A stretch of 64,000 bases of DNA from Luzula sylvatica (taxonomy: Eukaryota > Streptophyta > Magnoliopsida > Poales > Juncaceae). Under the pieces are notes generated by a model. That model ran no database searches, was not told where the DNA came from, and saw nothing but the letters and a program-made list of their open reading frames with translations. The DNA lies in the NCBI GenBank assembly GCA_946800325.1, contig OX326957.1, forward strand, positions 54,679,798 through 54,743,797, written 5' to 3'. How positions within the stretch are numbered: position 1 is the stretch's first letter; every line of letters begins with the position of its first letter. Shown here piece after piece: positions 1 to 11,707 of this stretch. The position numbers and the translations under genes were made by a program.

Positions 1-979
1 CGTTAATTTGACTCGAGTTATTTTCCTTTACCATTTTTTTGGTATCAAATAGCTTAAAAAACAAACCGACAAGCATTTTGACCACTTGATATTTTTTTTT
101 GCTTCTCAGATTTTTGGTTTGTAAGACTGTTAATTACTCATTTGTGATTTTAATTATTCTGTTGGAAATTTGTCAAAGAACTGATTTACAATGAAGTGGG
201 AGCTTCTGTCGTACACAATTCAACAAAAGGGTAATGTAGGTATTAAAAATATTAGCATGTACATTTGATTTAAGCTCTCCATTGCCAGCATTTTCACGTC
301 TGAAATTAAATATATACTCGGTAATTAGCTATGTGTTCTTTAAAAATAAACATATTACATTCATGGCAACTAAATGGTCATAAAATATTTTTCTACATTT
401 GAAGTTTATATATTTGCAATTAAGACATATCAAAGATTCAAAGGGCATATTTTTTGGTAAAAATTTCCTCTCAACTTTTTTGTACATGCATGTTAACAGA
501 TTGTTTTATATGACAACGTAAAAAAAAAAAAAAGGAACATCTCTTTGTTCTCTCACTAATTTAACAAGCACAAGATCCTAAAATTACAAAAAAAAAACAT
601 ATTCAAAAGATTCGCATCACCCATCATTTAAATTCTCGGCCAAAGATTTGAATTTTACAGAGAACTCCTCCCCTGCCTTGTTTTACTGGAGTTGCACTTG
701 GAGGCAATGTAGAGGATTGGAGTAATGGGTTATTTTTTGACGATTTTGCCCTTTTAGGGTGTACTGTAAGGATAATTTTCTATAAAACATTTAATCATGG
801 TCTTTGAATCGACTCTACCTTGTAATCTAGGCCATTTAATCACAAAGGATGTATAATAAGGAAAATTGATTGTACCATAGAACTCTCCCTTATATTCTTA
901 TCTAGGTTACAATTCATTTTTTCTCATAATTTTGAGTCACAGGAAAAACAACTAAACCTTGGACTATTATTTCATATAA
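1..979. repeat. Segmental-duplication fragment, paralogous to 31.3-31.8 kb
   Basis: No gene is visible. Bases 1 to about 192 match 31316 to about 31508 almost base for base, and about 890-979 match about 31694-31788. The middle parts have diverged or differ by insertion. At 31 kb this sequence lies just downstream of a small-membrane-protein gene copy, so another copy probably lies just left of the window (inference). Confidence 0.85.
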
Positions 980-1015
980 CTAGCAATAACCCGCGTGATT
1001 GCGCGGGACTTTATA
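980..1015 (-). mobile_element. Helitron 3' terminus (minus strand)
   Basis: Read on the minus strand this is a GC hairpin (CCCGCGC-AATCA-CGCGGG, one extra base) followed by a short spacer and CTAG, with T as the next base. That is the structure of a Helitron 3' end. The body would extend rightwards into 1015-1580. No matching 5' TC end was found, so the element length is unknown. Confidence 0.65.
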
Positions 1016-1172
1016 TATATTTATTACATATTTTGTATAAATTGTTTAAATAAAATTTGTGCGGGTGCGTTTAAACTCAATTAATATAATCATGATATGT
1101 TTCACAATATATTAATATCAATAAATGCATTATAATTAATAAATGTTCATGAAATTGATCTATCATACATTA

Positions 1173-1189
1173 TATCAGTGTTTTAAATA
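1173..1189. repeat. Possible terminal repeat of an older element, paired with 14641-14657
   Basis: TATCAGTGTTTTAAATA here is matched in reverse complement at 14641-14657 with one difference. Just inside the left copy, 1190-1335 is built from repeated GCGCTATAGCGG-like words; just inside the right copy there is related GCG-rich sequence. This fits an older TIR element whose ATT microsatellite later received the Mutator-like element. No convincing target-site duplication was found. Confidence 0.35.
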
Positions 1190-1345
1190 ACGGCGCTTCA
1201 GCGGCGCTATAGCGGATTTTAGGAGGCAAACGTTGTATCGCTTCAGAATTTAGCTTTGTAGCGTTTTGTTCCGCTTCAACGCTATATCAGACTGCTATAG
1301 CATGAATCGTTCAAATATAACGGTCGTAGCGGTGCTATAGCGTGC

Positions 1346-1348
<3 letters not shown>

Positions 1349-1406
<58 letters not shown>

Positions 1407-1459
1407 CATAATAATGTTAAAACTAATAATAACAATAGTAATAATAAAAATAATAATAA

Positions 1460-1507
<48 letters not shown>

Positions 1508-1575
1508 CATCATTATCATTACATCATAATAATTGTTATTAAATAATAGTAACAATAATAAATAATAATAATAGA
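1349..1575. repeat. ATT/TAA microsatellite, left part
   Basis: Long ATT and AAT runs lie at about 1349-1420 and 1440-1510. Similar runs lie at 14212-14370 on the other side of the 12.6-kb element, so the element inserted into a microsatellite. No genes. Confidence 0.9.
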
Positions 1576-1584
1576 TATTATTAT

Positions 1585-1701
1585 GGAAATTTTACTGTAG
1601 TGACCATGTTTCAAAACAATATTCACGAAATAACCAAGTTTTGAACATAATTTCAAAAATGTATTTTGCGGGGAACCATACAGCGCTGGGCGAGCAACCA
1701 T
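1585..1701 (+). repeat. Left terminal inverted repeat of the 12.6-kb MULE
   Basis: Pairs with 14095-14211. The inner part ends in GCGCTGGGCGAGCAACCAT, the start of the GCG-rich subterminal motifs seen in this element and in the 865-bp element at 62.1 kb. Confidence 0.92.
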
Positions 1702-1766
1702 TCGGCGGCTTTTCCTTAAACATAAATAAATTGCTAATTGGACAGTTAATCTGTGGTTTAAAGCAA

Positions 1767-1881
1767 GGCGATGTATGGAACAGCGTCAGGCGGTGTATGG
1801 AAGAGCGCCTTTCTTCCAAGCCGTGCCACGTGTCCCTAGGCGAGGTATGGTATAGCGTCAGGCGCTGTATGGAAGTGCGCC
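1767..1881 (+). repeat. Subterminal 43-bp direct repeats of the MULE
   Basis: Two 43-bp copies (1767-1809 and 1839-1881) have the pattern GGCG-TGTATGG...CAGCGTCAGGCG-TGTATGGAAG-GCGCC. Related GCGAGGTTTGG / GCCTGGCG words occur at about 9487-9533 and 14017-14110. Repeated motifs next to TIRs are candidate transposase-binding sites (inference). Confidence 0.7.
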
Positions 1882-1906
1882 TTGCAAATACATCCAAATC
1901 CGCACC

Positions 1907-2801
1907 GTCCTCTCTTTCTTCTTCTTTCTCTTTCCTTTTTTCCTTCTTCTTCCTTCTTTTCTTGGTTTTCTTCTTCCTCTCTTCAAATTTTTTTTTTCCT
2001 TCTTCAAAATCAATTTGGTGAAGATTGTGGAGTTGTGGTACGTATTTTTTGACGTTTTTTTTTTTCAGATCTGTATATACTCGATATTATATGTGTTGTT
2101 TTGTTTGAAATGACAGATTTTTGGGGAAATTTTTTGGTGATTTCAAATTAGAGATTTGAAGGTTGTTCATTTTCGATTTGAAGGTAAATATTTTGCTTTG
2201 TATCGAACTCTTTTAGTTAGGGTTCTTTTTGGAAAAATATAATTACAAAAATGCCATTGAGTTAGGGTTAGAATTAGAATTTTTTTTTGCAAAGTTAGGG
2301 TTTAAAATTTGAAAAAAAATTTGCAAAATTAGGGTTCAAATTAGAAAAAAAAAATTAGGGTTGAAATTAGAAAATTGCAAAATTAGGAAAAAAATGCATT
2401 TAAATTACGGTTCAAATTAGAAAAAAAAATTTGGGTTCAAATTAGAAAATTGCAAAATTAGAAAAAAAAATGCATCTAAATTAGGGTTAAAATTAGAAAA
2501 AAAATTAGGGTTCAAATTAGAAAATTGCAAAATTAGAAAAAAAATTCATTTAAATTAGGGTTCAAATTAGGGTTGCAATTGCCAAAAATGCATTTAAATT
2601 AGGATATGATTTATAAATAAGTTAGGGTTTAAATTGCAAAGTTAGGGTTTAAAATGACGAAAATGATCAAAGTTAGGATTTAAATTGCCAGAAAAATATT
2701 TTAAGTTAGGGTTTCAATTACCAAAAAAAATTGTTGAAAAAACAATTTGAAAATTAAGAATTAAAAATTAATTTGACACAAGCACAACTTGTAGTGCAAG
2801 C
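1907..2801 (+). other. Leader region of the MULE transposase: CT-rich tract then TTAGGGTT-type repeats
   Basis: 1907-1998 is a CT-rich strand resembling a plant 5' leader. About 2210-2740 consists of many degenerate copies of a word like AATTAGGGTTCAAATTAGAAAA, each containing TTAGGGTT. The region ends at the transposase ATG at 2802. Part of it may be 5' UTR and leader intron, but no splice junction can be fixed. Confidence 0.5.
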
Positions 2802-5318
2802 ATGGAAGGGGCGCCCTTTTGTATTTTTTGGAACGGTAATATTATTAGGGATAGAAATATATCCCGTTATGAAGGAGGTAGAAATACGTTCATAATTTTA
2901 CCAAATGGAAGTAATTTTACGGATTTAATAAATTTGGTACGTAATTGCACTGGAATAAATACAGAAATGTATGATATAATATTGAAAACGAATTGGTCAT
3001 TCCAATCAGGGGTTTGGGATATTGTTGAAATTAATGGTGATTCAAGTTTAAGCATGATGATGTCAACTATTACCGGAGGTTATAACCAATTGTTTGTTGA
3101 ACAAATAGCTAAATATAATTCTTATCATAATGATGCTGTTTTTGGTTATAATTATCCCGGTCATTCGTCTGATTTTGGATACGACTATGCATATTATTCG
3201 GGTCGTCCCGGGTCATCCCAACAGGTTGCTGGGCCGTCGGAACCCGTTGGAAACGAGAGTCACGTACAATTAGAGGAAGATATGGAAGAAGAAGAAGAAG
3301 AAGAAGAAGAAGAAGAAGAAGAAGAAGAAGAATAAGAAATGGAGGAAGACGACGATAGTAGTGAAAGTAGTGTTCCAGAAATTGATATCGATTACGTGAT
3401 TCATGAATCTAGTCAAAGTGGAGAGTGGATAAATGGAATGAATATGACGGAGGATATTCCCGAAATTTTTGAAGATGACAAATGGGTGGATTTGATGGTA
3501 TGTGAAGAAGGAGATGACGACAATGATGAAAGAAATGATTTGTCATCCGATAAATCTTGGCACGGGCTATTGTTTGCAACGAAGAAAGAAATGAAAAACG
3601 AATTGAGAGATTGGTCGATTAAGAATTTTGTCGAGTTTCGGGTACAGAAAAGTAATACGAGTGAATATCAAATTCGTTGTGTTCAAGCAGAATGTGAGTA
3701 GAGATTGGGTGCAATTGTGCCCAAAAATGGAATCTCATGGAAAATTACTAAATATAAAGGAGGACATACGTGTGTTAATTCTGGTGTTGCGTCTCACAAT
3801 CGCCAATTGAATTCGGAACACATTTGTTTGATGATCCTTCCCAAATTACGGCAAGATATAACTCTTGATCTTAATAACATTAAAGAAACAGTTTTTAGGG
3901 AATATCATATTGAAATTAGTTATAAGACTGCATGGAAAGCACGGTCAAATGCGATGGCCTTAATTTACGGAAAAAGGGAGGATTCTTATGACGATTTGCC
4001 ATCGTATATGAAGATGTTACAAATGAGAGATCCCAGTACCGTTGTTGATTTCGATTACGGTCACGGTTGTCGGGGTAACTTACATTTCAAACGGGTGTTC
4101 TGGGCATTGGGGGCCTCAATTAAAGATTTTCAACATTGTCGTCCGGTTTTGAGTGTCGATGGTACACATTTGCACGGGACGTATTTAGGTACTCTTTTAA
4201 TAGCTACTGGAATGAATGCAAATAGAGGGATATTTCCCGTAGCATTTGCAATTGTCGAGAATGAAAATAGTTCTTCTTGGCAATGGTTTTTGGTTCGGGT
4301 AAAAGATTACGTTACAAAGCGTTTACCAATTTGTATAGTTACGGATAGATGGTCAGGTTATCGAGCGGTAATCGACCAAATTTTTCCGACTGAGCGGGGA
4401 CACGCGATGCGATATTGCATTCGACATGTTCAGCAAAACATTGCTAAACAATTTGGTAATAAGTCATTGGGTGAATTATTTTGGACAGCGGCCACTCAAA
4501 GAAAAAACGAGGGATTGGAAGCGCGGTTGGAACAAATGAGACTGATGAAACCAGAAGTGATTGAATATTTGGATAGAAACATGGGTCAAAAACATTTATG
4601 GGCTGTATCACATGATGGTGGTCGTAGGTTGGGTATTACGACCACGAACATTTCAGAGTGCTTCAACGGTGTATTGAAAGGTGCTAGAGGTTTGCCCATA
4701 AGATCGTTGGTTGCTCAAATCGTTGGTCGACTAAATACCTATTTTTTTACGAGACGTCAAGAAAGCCACGAAAGCAAGACCCGTTTGGCTCTGAATACTG
4801 AAAAATTGCTTCATGCTAGGAAAATCGACATTATAAATATGCAAATAACTCAACATTCTAGTACGTTATTTGGTGTTGCTTTGTTTGATTTTAATCGTTC
4901 TGAGACTCTAGTTAACGAAGTTCGTTTGCCAGAATTGGCAAGGAGATGTACATGTTCGTGCGGAATACCGCAGTTGGAATTTCTTCCGTGCTCTCATGTA
5001 ATAGCGGTCTATCGAAAAATAAACAAGAGTCATTATGATACGTGTGATCCGTTCTATCGTATTGATGCTTATAGAAGGACGTACGAGCAAATATTGTCAG
5101 TGATTCTTGATCGTCGTTATTGGCCGAATGTTCGGGGACCGAAATTACTTCCCCCAAGTCACGTCAAGATGAAAGCTGGGAGACCGGTAAAAAGACGTGA
5201 ACGAACTGAGATGGATTCTGAGGGTCGAAATGCGAACAGGTGTAGTTTTTACAAGGTCCGAGGTCACACGTTACGTACTTGTATCCCGCACCGTATTTCT
5301 CAAGAACATCGCGATTAG
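2802..5318 (+). pseudogene. MuDR/MULE-type transposase, two in-frame stop codons
   Basis: A single frame of 838 codons runs from ATG 2802 to TAG 5318 and is broken by TAA at codon 178 and TAG at codon 300. The N-terminal part is an acidic region with a poly-Glu tract (3286-3332). The middle has the MuDR zinc-binding region (...CVQAEC... to ...GGHTC). The catalytic domain follows, with the DDE-type motifs VDGTHLHG (D near codon 453) and VTDRWSGY (D near 515), then CIRHV and NISECFN. A SWIM zinc finger (CTCSC...PCSH, about 716-734) and a C-terminal zinc knuckle that has lost its second Cys (CSFYKVRGHTLRTC) close it. The second stop replaces a position that is usually Trp in the family, so a TGG-to-TAG change is likely. 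It would have cut and inserted its parent element, and is now a broken gene. Confidence 0.92.
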
Positions 5319-5613
5319 TAATCATTATGTTTTGTAATTTCCCGCACCGTAGTACTGCAATATGTTTTGTAATTTCATTACGTACTTTATTATGATGTTT
5401 TATTTAGGTATTACGTACTTCATTATGTATTATGTATTTTCTCAAGAACATGTGTAGTTTTATTTAGGTATTATGTACTTTACTATGTGTTTTTTCAAAT
5501 AATGAATTATGTAATCATTTTGTTAATATTTGTTTGTTGTTTTCGATACTTATGTTTTGACATTATTTATATTTGAAATTTTGTTAATCATCTAATCTTT
5601 TATGTTTTGACAG
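5319..5613 (+). other. Spacer between transposase and plant-mobile-domain gene
   Basis: AT-rich DNA with small direct repeats of TTTATTTAGGTATTA(C/T)GTACTT. It presumably holds the transposase 3' end and the start region of the next gene. No polyadenylation signal or promoter can be fixed by eye. Confidence 0.4.
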
Positions 5614-7721
5614 ATGCAAAATCCAGGACCCATTGATCCTTCCGTTCTGACAGATCAAATAAATCATGTGTCGAACGAGGCGGAGAAGCCTATGATGACG
5701 ATCCATCAGAGTGGTCGTGATTGGAGTCACTGGACGACGATGACTCCTGAGATGGAGGTCCGACTGAGGCGAGCGGGCCTTTATCTCCCGACTAGGGGGG
5801 CTTACGTGCAGTTGAACCAAGCCTTACTCACTGCATTGATATATAGGTGGCGGCCAGAGACGAACACCTTTCACATGCCTCATGGAAAGATCACCATGAC
5901 ACTGCGCGATGTTTCTTTATTGACCGGTTTTCGAGCTGACGGTTTACCCTTATATAGGTCCGGGACCAAGGAGGATGATGTAGGAGCCGAGATGACCCGG
6001 TTACTTGGGGCGTGCCCGAGAGATAACCGTCTTACATTACCATGGTTGAGTAGGACTTTTGATAGAGTACCGGAGAATCCCACGGAGGAGAAGTGGGATC
6101 AAATTACGCGGGCTTACATTTTGTACTTCTTAGGCTTCATGGCTTTAGCCAATGCTACGAAAGGGAGATTGAGTCCTAATTACATATATTTTTTGGAGGA
6201 TTTCGAGAAATGCGGGAGTTATGCCTGGGGTGCCGCTATCCTCTGTCATATGTACAAGTCTTTAGGAAATGCATGTCAGATTGGGCAAACTATACGGCAT
6301 CGGGTTGGTATTCGCTTCTTCAGGTAATATATCATTTATTCAAGTTTTTTGGAAATTTTTTTATTATGTTAATAATTTTCAATTTTTGTAGAATTTTGGA
6401 GATTGAGTCCTAATTTTTAATTTTTTTTATTATGTTACTAATTTTTGTAGATTTGGGCTTGGTTTCACTTTTCCATTGGACGACCCATCATGAGTAGGCC
6501 GGATTCTATTATTCAGTTGCCACTTATGAACTACTATGTTGGTGGGCACGCGTACACGGAGAATAATAGAGGAAGTATATTCATGTATTATTCTGATCAG
6601 TTCGACAAACTACAATCCAAACAAGTAAGAAATTTATTTTATATTAAATTTTCCTTAAAAAATTATTTTATATTAATTATATTTTTTTTGTTCAGATTAC
6701 CTGGAGTCCTTATACGGGTGAATTTACGACGAATCTACCGCCAGAATGTTTTGTTGGTTTTGAGATTTGGACGGCAAAAGTCTCGTTGATTTGCGCTACC
6801 ACGGCGGAGATGCACCTACCAGACAGGGTTATGCTCCAGTTTTGGTTTTCGCCAACATATCCCTACAAATTCGATTATGGCGCCTCGTGGAAAATTGAAT
6901 AACGCACGAATGCAACGGTACTTGGATATTTGGGAGCATCGGGAAACACATGTTGTTCGGGAGGATGATACCGTATTGAACGGCGCGTTCACTAGAACGG
7001 TAAAAAAAATTTAATTATTTGGATGATATTTTATTATTCTTTAATTCGGGAGGACGATTCCGTAATCGCATGTATGTTTTCAGGATTATATGAGGTGGTA
7101 TTGGCGAATTACGAGACGTTGGATCATCAACCAAATAAGTCGTCCTGATGTGGGCTTCCGACCTAGTGGTCCACTTATGGGATCCATGGTACGTCATCAT
7201 TTATTAATTTTATTGTCCAACTTGTCCATGTCAAAATCATCTAAAGTATTTTTGTTATATAATATTTGCATTCATAATTACAGGCCAACGAGATACAGTT
7301 AGATATTCGTCGTTCGGGCCAATCCGTGCCTTGTGTCCCAACTTGTCCATGTCGCATGATGTTGGATCAGATGGGTGCTAGGATGACGGTTTTGCTTGAT
7401 GAGTTATCGTTGAACTGTTCTCACATTGATGACGTACCGGCTCCACCCACGATAGATCCTCCACGTCAACCACCATTCACGGACTACGTTTCCACCTCGC
7501 GACCGAATTATGGCACGACGGGTTTTATGGACTTCATGAACACCAGCTTTCAGAATGAGTATGGTGGGACTCCATATGGTGGTGGCGTCGGTACTTCGTA
7601 TGGTGGTGTCGGTACTTCTGGTGGTGGCGTCGGTACTTCGTATGGTGGTGTCGGTACTTCGTATGGCGGTCATCCAGACTATTTCGATCCCACACAAAAT
7701 GCACCGAGAGATGACATTTAG
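5614..7721 (+). pseudogene. Plant mobile domain (PMD, MAIN-like) gene carried by the MULE, five exons, two frame breaks
   Basis: Exons by GT-AG junctions are 5614-6323, 6451-6624, 6696-6999, 7084-7188 and 7284-7721. The protein matches the plant mobile domain: an N-terminal L..RPETNTFHMPHGKITMTLRDVS..TG block, then ...LLQ|IWAWFHFSIGRP across intron 1, ITWSPYTGEF, and HLPDRVMLQF. Two frame breaks disrupt it. One lies near 6270-6290, because the expected ..SGWYSLLQ is in a different frame from the start of exon 1. The other lies near 6838-6850, before RQHIPTNS. The C-terminus has 21-bp tandem repeats encoding YGGVGTS. PMD proteins are known both as host genes (MAIN/MAIL, developmental and silencing roles) and as transposon passengers; this is the passenger type. 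Its role in the element is unknown. Confidence 0.85.
7558..7670 (+). repeat. 21-bp tandem repeat coding YGGVGTS
   Basis: About five imperfect copies of TATGGTGGTGTCGGTACTTCG lie in the last PMD exon and make a Gly/Ser-rich tail. Confidence 0.85.
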
Positions 7722-8012
7722 ATGATTGTGATGTTTTGATAGTTTGTTTTATACTATTATTGTGATGATATTGTGATGGTTCTAGTTATATTGTGATGAT
7801 ATATATTGTGATGGTTCTAGTTATATTTAGATACTTCTGACAAAAGTACTGATACAAACTACAAAAACAAAATTACATGAAATTGAATAATACAACTAAT
7901 TTCACTACTAAAAATTTACATGAAATTGTAAATACGAAATACATTACTACTGATACGGAATACGACTAATTTCAAGGATATAACTAATTTGAACTAATTC
8001 TCGTAACTAACT
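7722..8012. other. Convergent intergenic spacer in the MULE
   Basis: Holds the 3' ends of the PMD gene (+) and the plant-transposon protein (-). It includes a short direct repeat of TTGTGATGGTTCTAGTTATAT (7773-7824). No other gene is seen. Confidence 0.5.
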
Positions 8013-8971
8013 TCACGATCTTGTAGAGAAATTTGGGGATACGAAATTTATTGCTTCAGTGCCCGGTATCTCATTGCCATTCTCATCCAAACGAGGAAGG
8101 ATATAGAATGGGGAAGGATCTCGAATATACCAACCATTCACTTGAGGATGTAGTGCATACTCTCTCAATCCATTTGGACTAATAATGTTTTCACTTCTTT
8201 TACATGGCATACGCATTTCTTCATATGGAATTTCTATCCCGAAATGAATGCATATTTTGGTGATCATATTTCCATATGGAAAATACAATCTGTGACTATC
8301 AACGCTATTCATGTGTTGGGATAATGACATACATGATGTTGATTTTTTTTTTCCAAATGCCATATGTGTCGTAGATAATAAGCATTCATAAGGTTAATAT
8401 TGTGACGCTTTTGTGGAACCACGATGCGATCAATAATATCAAACATACCCCTAAGACTAGGATAAAACAAAGTGGGATAGGTGAATTCCCAACTTTTCGT
8501 GACATGCTTTATAATATTTGCTTGATCTACAAAAAGTACAAAAGGACGGGACGATAGAAGGTAAGCACCCCGAGACATACCCTCATCCACACCAACATAT
8601 TCATCTAATCCGAAATCTCCTAAATCAAATAAATCAAGTAGAAGACTTTGAGAAACAATAATTTCTTTCCCAAATAGGTAGGACTTATAATTTCCACGAT
8701 CATCTATGCAACCATTGGCATAAAATAACCGCACAACAATATCATAATAAACATATTTGAAATCTACTAGGAAATTAAGATTTCAATGAGATAAACGATT
8801 TTTCAATTCCGCGATGATAAAATTGGTGTTGGGGTTTGGACGACTTGGTGGAACGAAATGAAAACAATTTAGTACCGGAGAACCGAGGAAGGCTTGATAT
8901 TTATTTCCGGCTCTCCTATTACGAAACAAATAACGATTTGTCACTTCGTCGGTTCTATATTTGGAAGCCAT
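8013..8971 (-). pseudogene. Putative plant transposon protein (PF20167-like), one stop and one frameshift
   Basis: Read from ATG 8971 leftwards, one frame runs to 8309 with a TGA at 8783-8785 (codon 63). It then passes into another frame through the long T/A homopolymer near 8341-8351, continuing to the TGA-type end at 8013. About 319 residues result if the breaks are ignored. The layout (FKYVYYDIVVRLFYANG, then a region like SWEFTYPTLFYPSLRGMFD, then ...IEIPYEEMRMP) resembles the uncharacterised putative plant transposon protein family; that assignment is from memory of the family pattern. It is convergent with the PMD gene. Its upstream side has a GAA-type microsatellite (about 8971-9022). 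Function unknown. Confidence 0.6.
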
Positions 8972-9690
8972 GAAAAGAAGAAGAAGAAGAAGAAGAAGTA
9001 GAAGAAGAAGAAGAAGCAGAAGAATATGGAGAAAATGTACAAGTTTGCAACTCTTTTAATAGTACTAAATTTTTTACTTAATTACCACATGTACCATATG
9101 TACCATAAAGCCTGAACCATATGTATAATTTCAGGAATCTTATAACTTTTACTTTAATTTTTGCTTTTCAGAATTTTGCTTTAATTATCACAATGTAAGG
9201 TCTTGTCAAATTTTGATTTGCAGAAAAAATTTGATTCCCTTCTATATTGATTTAATCAATTCTGACACATATAACATTCAATTCATTCAGTAATTTTTGT
9301 GTCCATTACACGAAATTATTCATTTTTTTTATCATTACAAATAAATTTAATTAGTTCATTTAATTAAAATCATAAATTCTTCAACAAGAAATATAGTATA
9401 AATTCTTTAACATTAATTAACATAACCACAATTAACATCATAACAACAATTTAACTAAAATAATATGGAAATAACAGGAAATATGAGGCGAGGTTTGGTT
9501 ACTCGCCTGGCGGGCTATGGTTCCTCGCCTGGTGATAAGGGGATTTTTCATCACCTTTTACGTATACAAAATATAGAATTTAAATACTTAAACATGATTA
9601 AAGTATTAGAAATATTCATAATTCCAATTTATTGAGATAAAATACTTTAATATGTGTTTTTGTATTAATGTCAGGTGAAAAAGACAAAAT
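8972..9690. other. MULE interior, AT-rich, with an internal subterminal-like motif
   Basis: No gene. At 9487-9533 the GCGAGGTTTGGTTACTCGCC and GGCGGGCTATGGTTCCTCGCC words match the subterminal motifs near both ends of the element. They may be an internal binding site or the old end of a nested related element. Confidence 0.45.
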
Positions 9691-11707
9691 CTCGCAGAAC
9701 CAATGGTGTAGATGAATTCCCCTCGTCGTTCCGGTCGATTTGATATATCATATAATGATATTCGATGGAAGCATGAGAGAGAAATCGAGCTTTTATCTCA
9801 AACGGGTCAAAAGTGACTTGATTTATGAAGAAACCCACGGCATAAATTTCCCAAGCAACCGTCAGGATTTTCTGCGGCAGATAAAATCATGCAGACCCAG
9901 AGACGAGTCCAGAATCTCACTATACCATGACCTGCCACACACAGAGATACAAAGAAGTCATCTCACCCGATCCCAAGAGAATTCGGTCAAGTAAGATCCT
10001 TTGTGGCAGAGTGAAAGTGTGTGTACCATTAAATGAGTCGTATTCCTCTCTTACATGATCCAACACACAGAAGTATACACAAAATTCTCTGCACCAAATC
10101 CCTGAGGTCTGACAAGTCAAAGATTCTTTGACTGCAGATTCCATGCGAGATCTCTGCACGTGTGACCCGCGGTGCAACCCATTCCCCTCTCTCTCCTGAT
10201 TCACGACACCAAAGATTGCAGAAATTATCTCATAGCAAATCCGAAATATTGGATAACGATAAAGTACAACGATAATGAGGTAATGATTAACCTGACATAC
10301 AATAATTGCTCTGTGATGTGGTGTCTTGATCCTCTGTGGCGTGTAACTCGTGCAGCCCGCGCTGCAAGCCTCTCCTCTCTCTATTCTCCTGACCTGGCAC
10401 GATTGGCCACACCGTTGCATCAACAGAAGATCGGAAAGAATTAATTACTTTAACAGATTTTTGTTTTATCCGATTATTCTTCCCCTCCATATCCAATGCC
10501 AATGGACATCTCCATTTATGGGCTTTTAAGAAGAAAATACAAAGCCCAATCGCTACCGCAGCCTCCATTTCCGTTCACAATGGAGATGAACAATTAATTT
10601 ATGGTATTTTCTGATGATTTAAAAGGATTTAATCTGGATCTTGGAGGAACATTTTGGAGGGTATTTTCAAGTTTTCTCGGCCGTCCGATCTCCAAATTGG
10701 ATGCCGTTTCGAGCGTTGGATTAGTTGCAACTTGATCTACCTAACCATGCAAGTTGCAACTCGAGCTCTGTCCTGTAGCAACCTCCATCTCCTATAAAAG
10801 ATACCCTTGAACATTCTCTCTCTTCACCCTTGGTCCCCATTGGTCAACCCTCCATTCTAGGGGGAAGGTAAGGTCTTAGCCTCTTCCCCCTCCATTGTTC
10901 AGAAGCTCTCAAGCTCCTCTCGCTCGTCCTCGAGCCATTTTGCCGAGAAGATCGTGTCTCCGCACGGTTTTCGAGGCCGCTCCGAGGATCTTTTCCTCTC
11001 TCCACTTTCTCCGAACCGGATACGAAGTTTCTCTCCTCCTCCTCTCACCTCCTCTCAAGGCGTGAAGGCACGAGGACATCGCCAAGACGAGATCTTGGAC
11101 TCCATTTCATCATTTTTTCTGTATTTTCTTTCTCTAGTTTAGGATTTTAATTAGGAATTGTTAGATCTGATCGAAATCTCTTTGTGAACTTGTTATATAC
11201 TGTGAAATATAGTTTGTGGAATTTTTGTAGAATTTTTCTTGCATTTTTCCTATTTTTCCTTTGTGAAATACTCAAATTCTGGTGCTGATTTGTTTGATCT
11301 GTTTGAGGAACTTTTAGATCCGATAATATTCATTGTTTGTCATCACTGTTTAGATATGAATCTCTACATTTGGAATCAATCAATTTCATGCAATTTCCTA
11401 TTTGATCTGAATTTTTGAAATCTGTTACTCAATCTCAAAACTGCATGGACTATTCTGTAATCTTCCAGGGACCTATTTGTAATTCGCTCATTACTTTTTA
11501 CTGAAATATCAAACCTGTGAAATTCTTCTGTTCTCTCTCTTATTATTAAATTCTGAATCTTTGTGCCAAATTTGAGATCTTGTTTTGCGATCTTTATTTT
11601 TCTGGAATTTGATTAGTGCCTAAAATACCCTTCTGATCTATAAATTTCATAAATTCGAAAATTGTGTGTGTGAAAGTGAAATTTTTACCGGAGCTTTATA
11701 AAGTTTA
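9691..11707 (+). other. Promoter-and-leader-like sequence inside the MULE (possible captured host sequence)
   Basis: Composition changes here to higher GC with CT-rich leader sequence. A TATA-like CTATAAAAGA lies at about 10793-10802, followed by a CT-rich stretch to about 11140 and then a T-rich, intron-like stretch (after TTTCTCTAGTTTAGGATT). No recognisable coding exon follows before the Helitron at 11708. It looks like the 5' part of a plant gene or an LTR captured by the MULE. Two degenerate copies of a GTGTGACCCGCGGTGCAA-like segment occur at about 10159 and 10338. Confidence 0.45.

Noticed and set aside
9920..10423. 167-codon minus frame in the MULE interior
   Set aside because: No recognisable domain. 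It overlaps promoter-like sequence read on the other strand and is not supported by splice sites.
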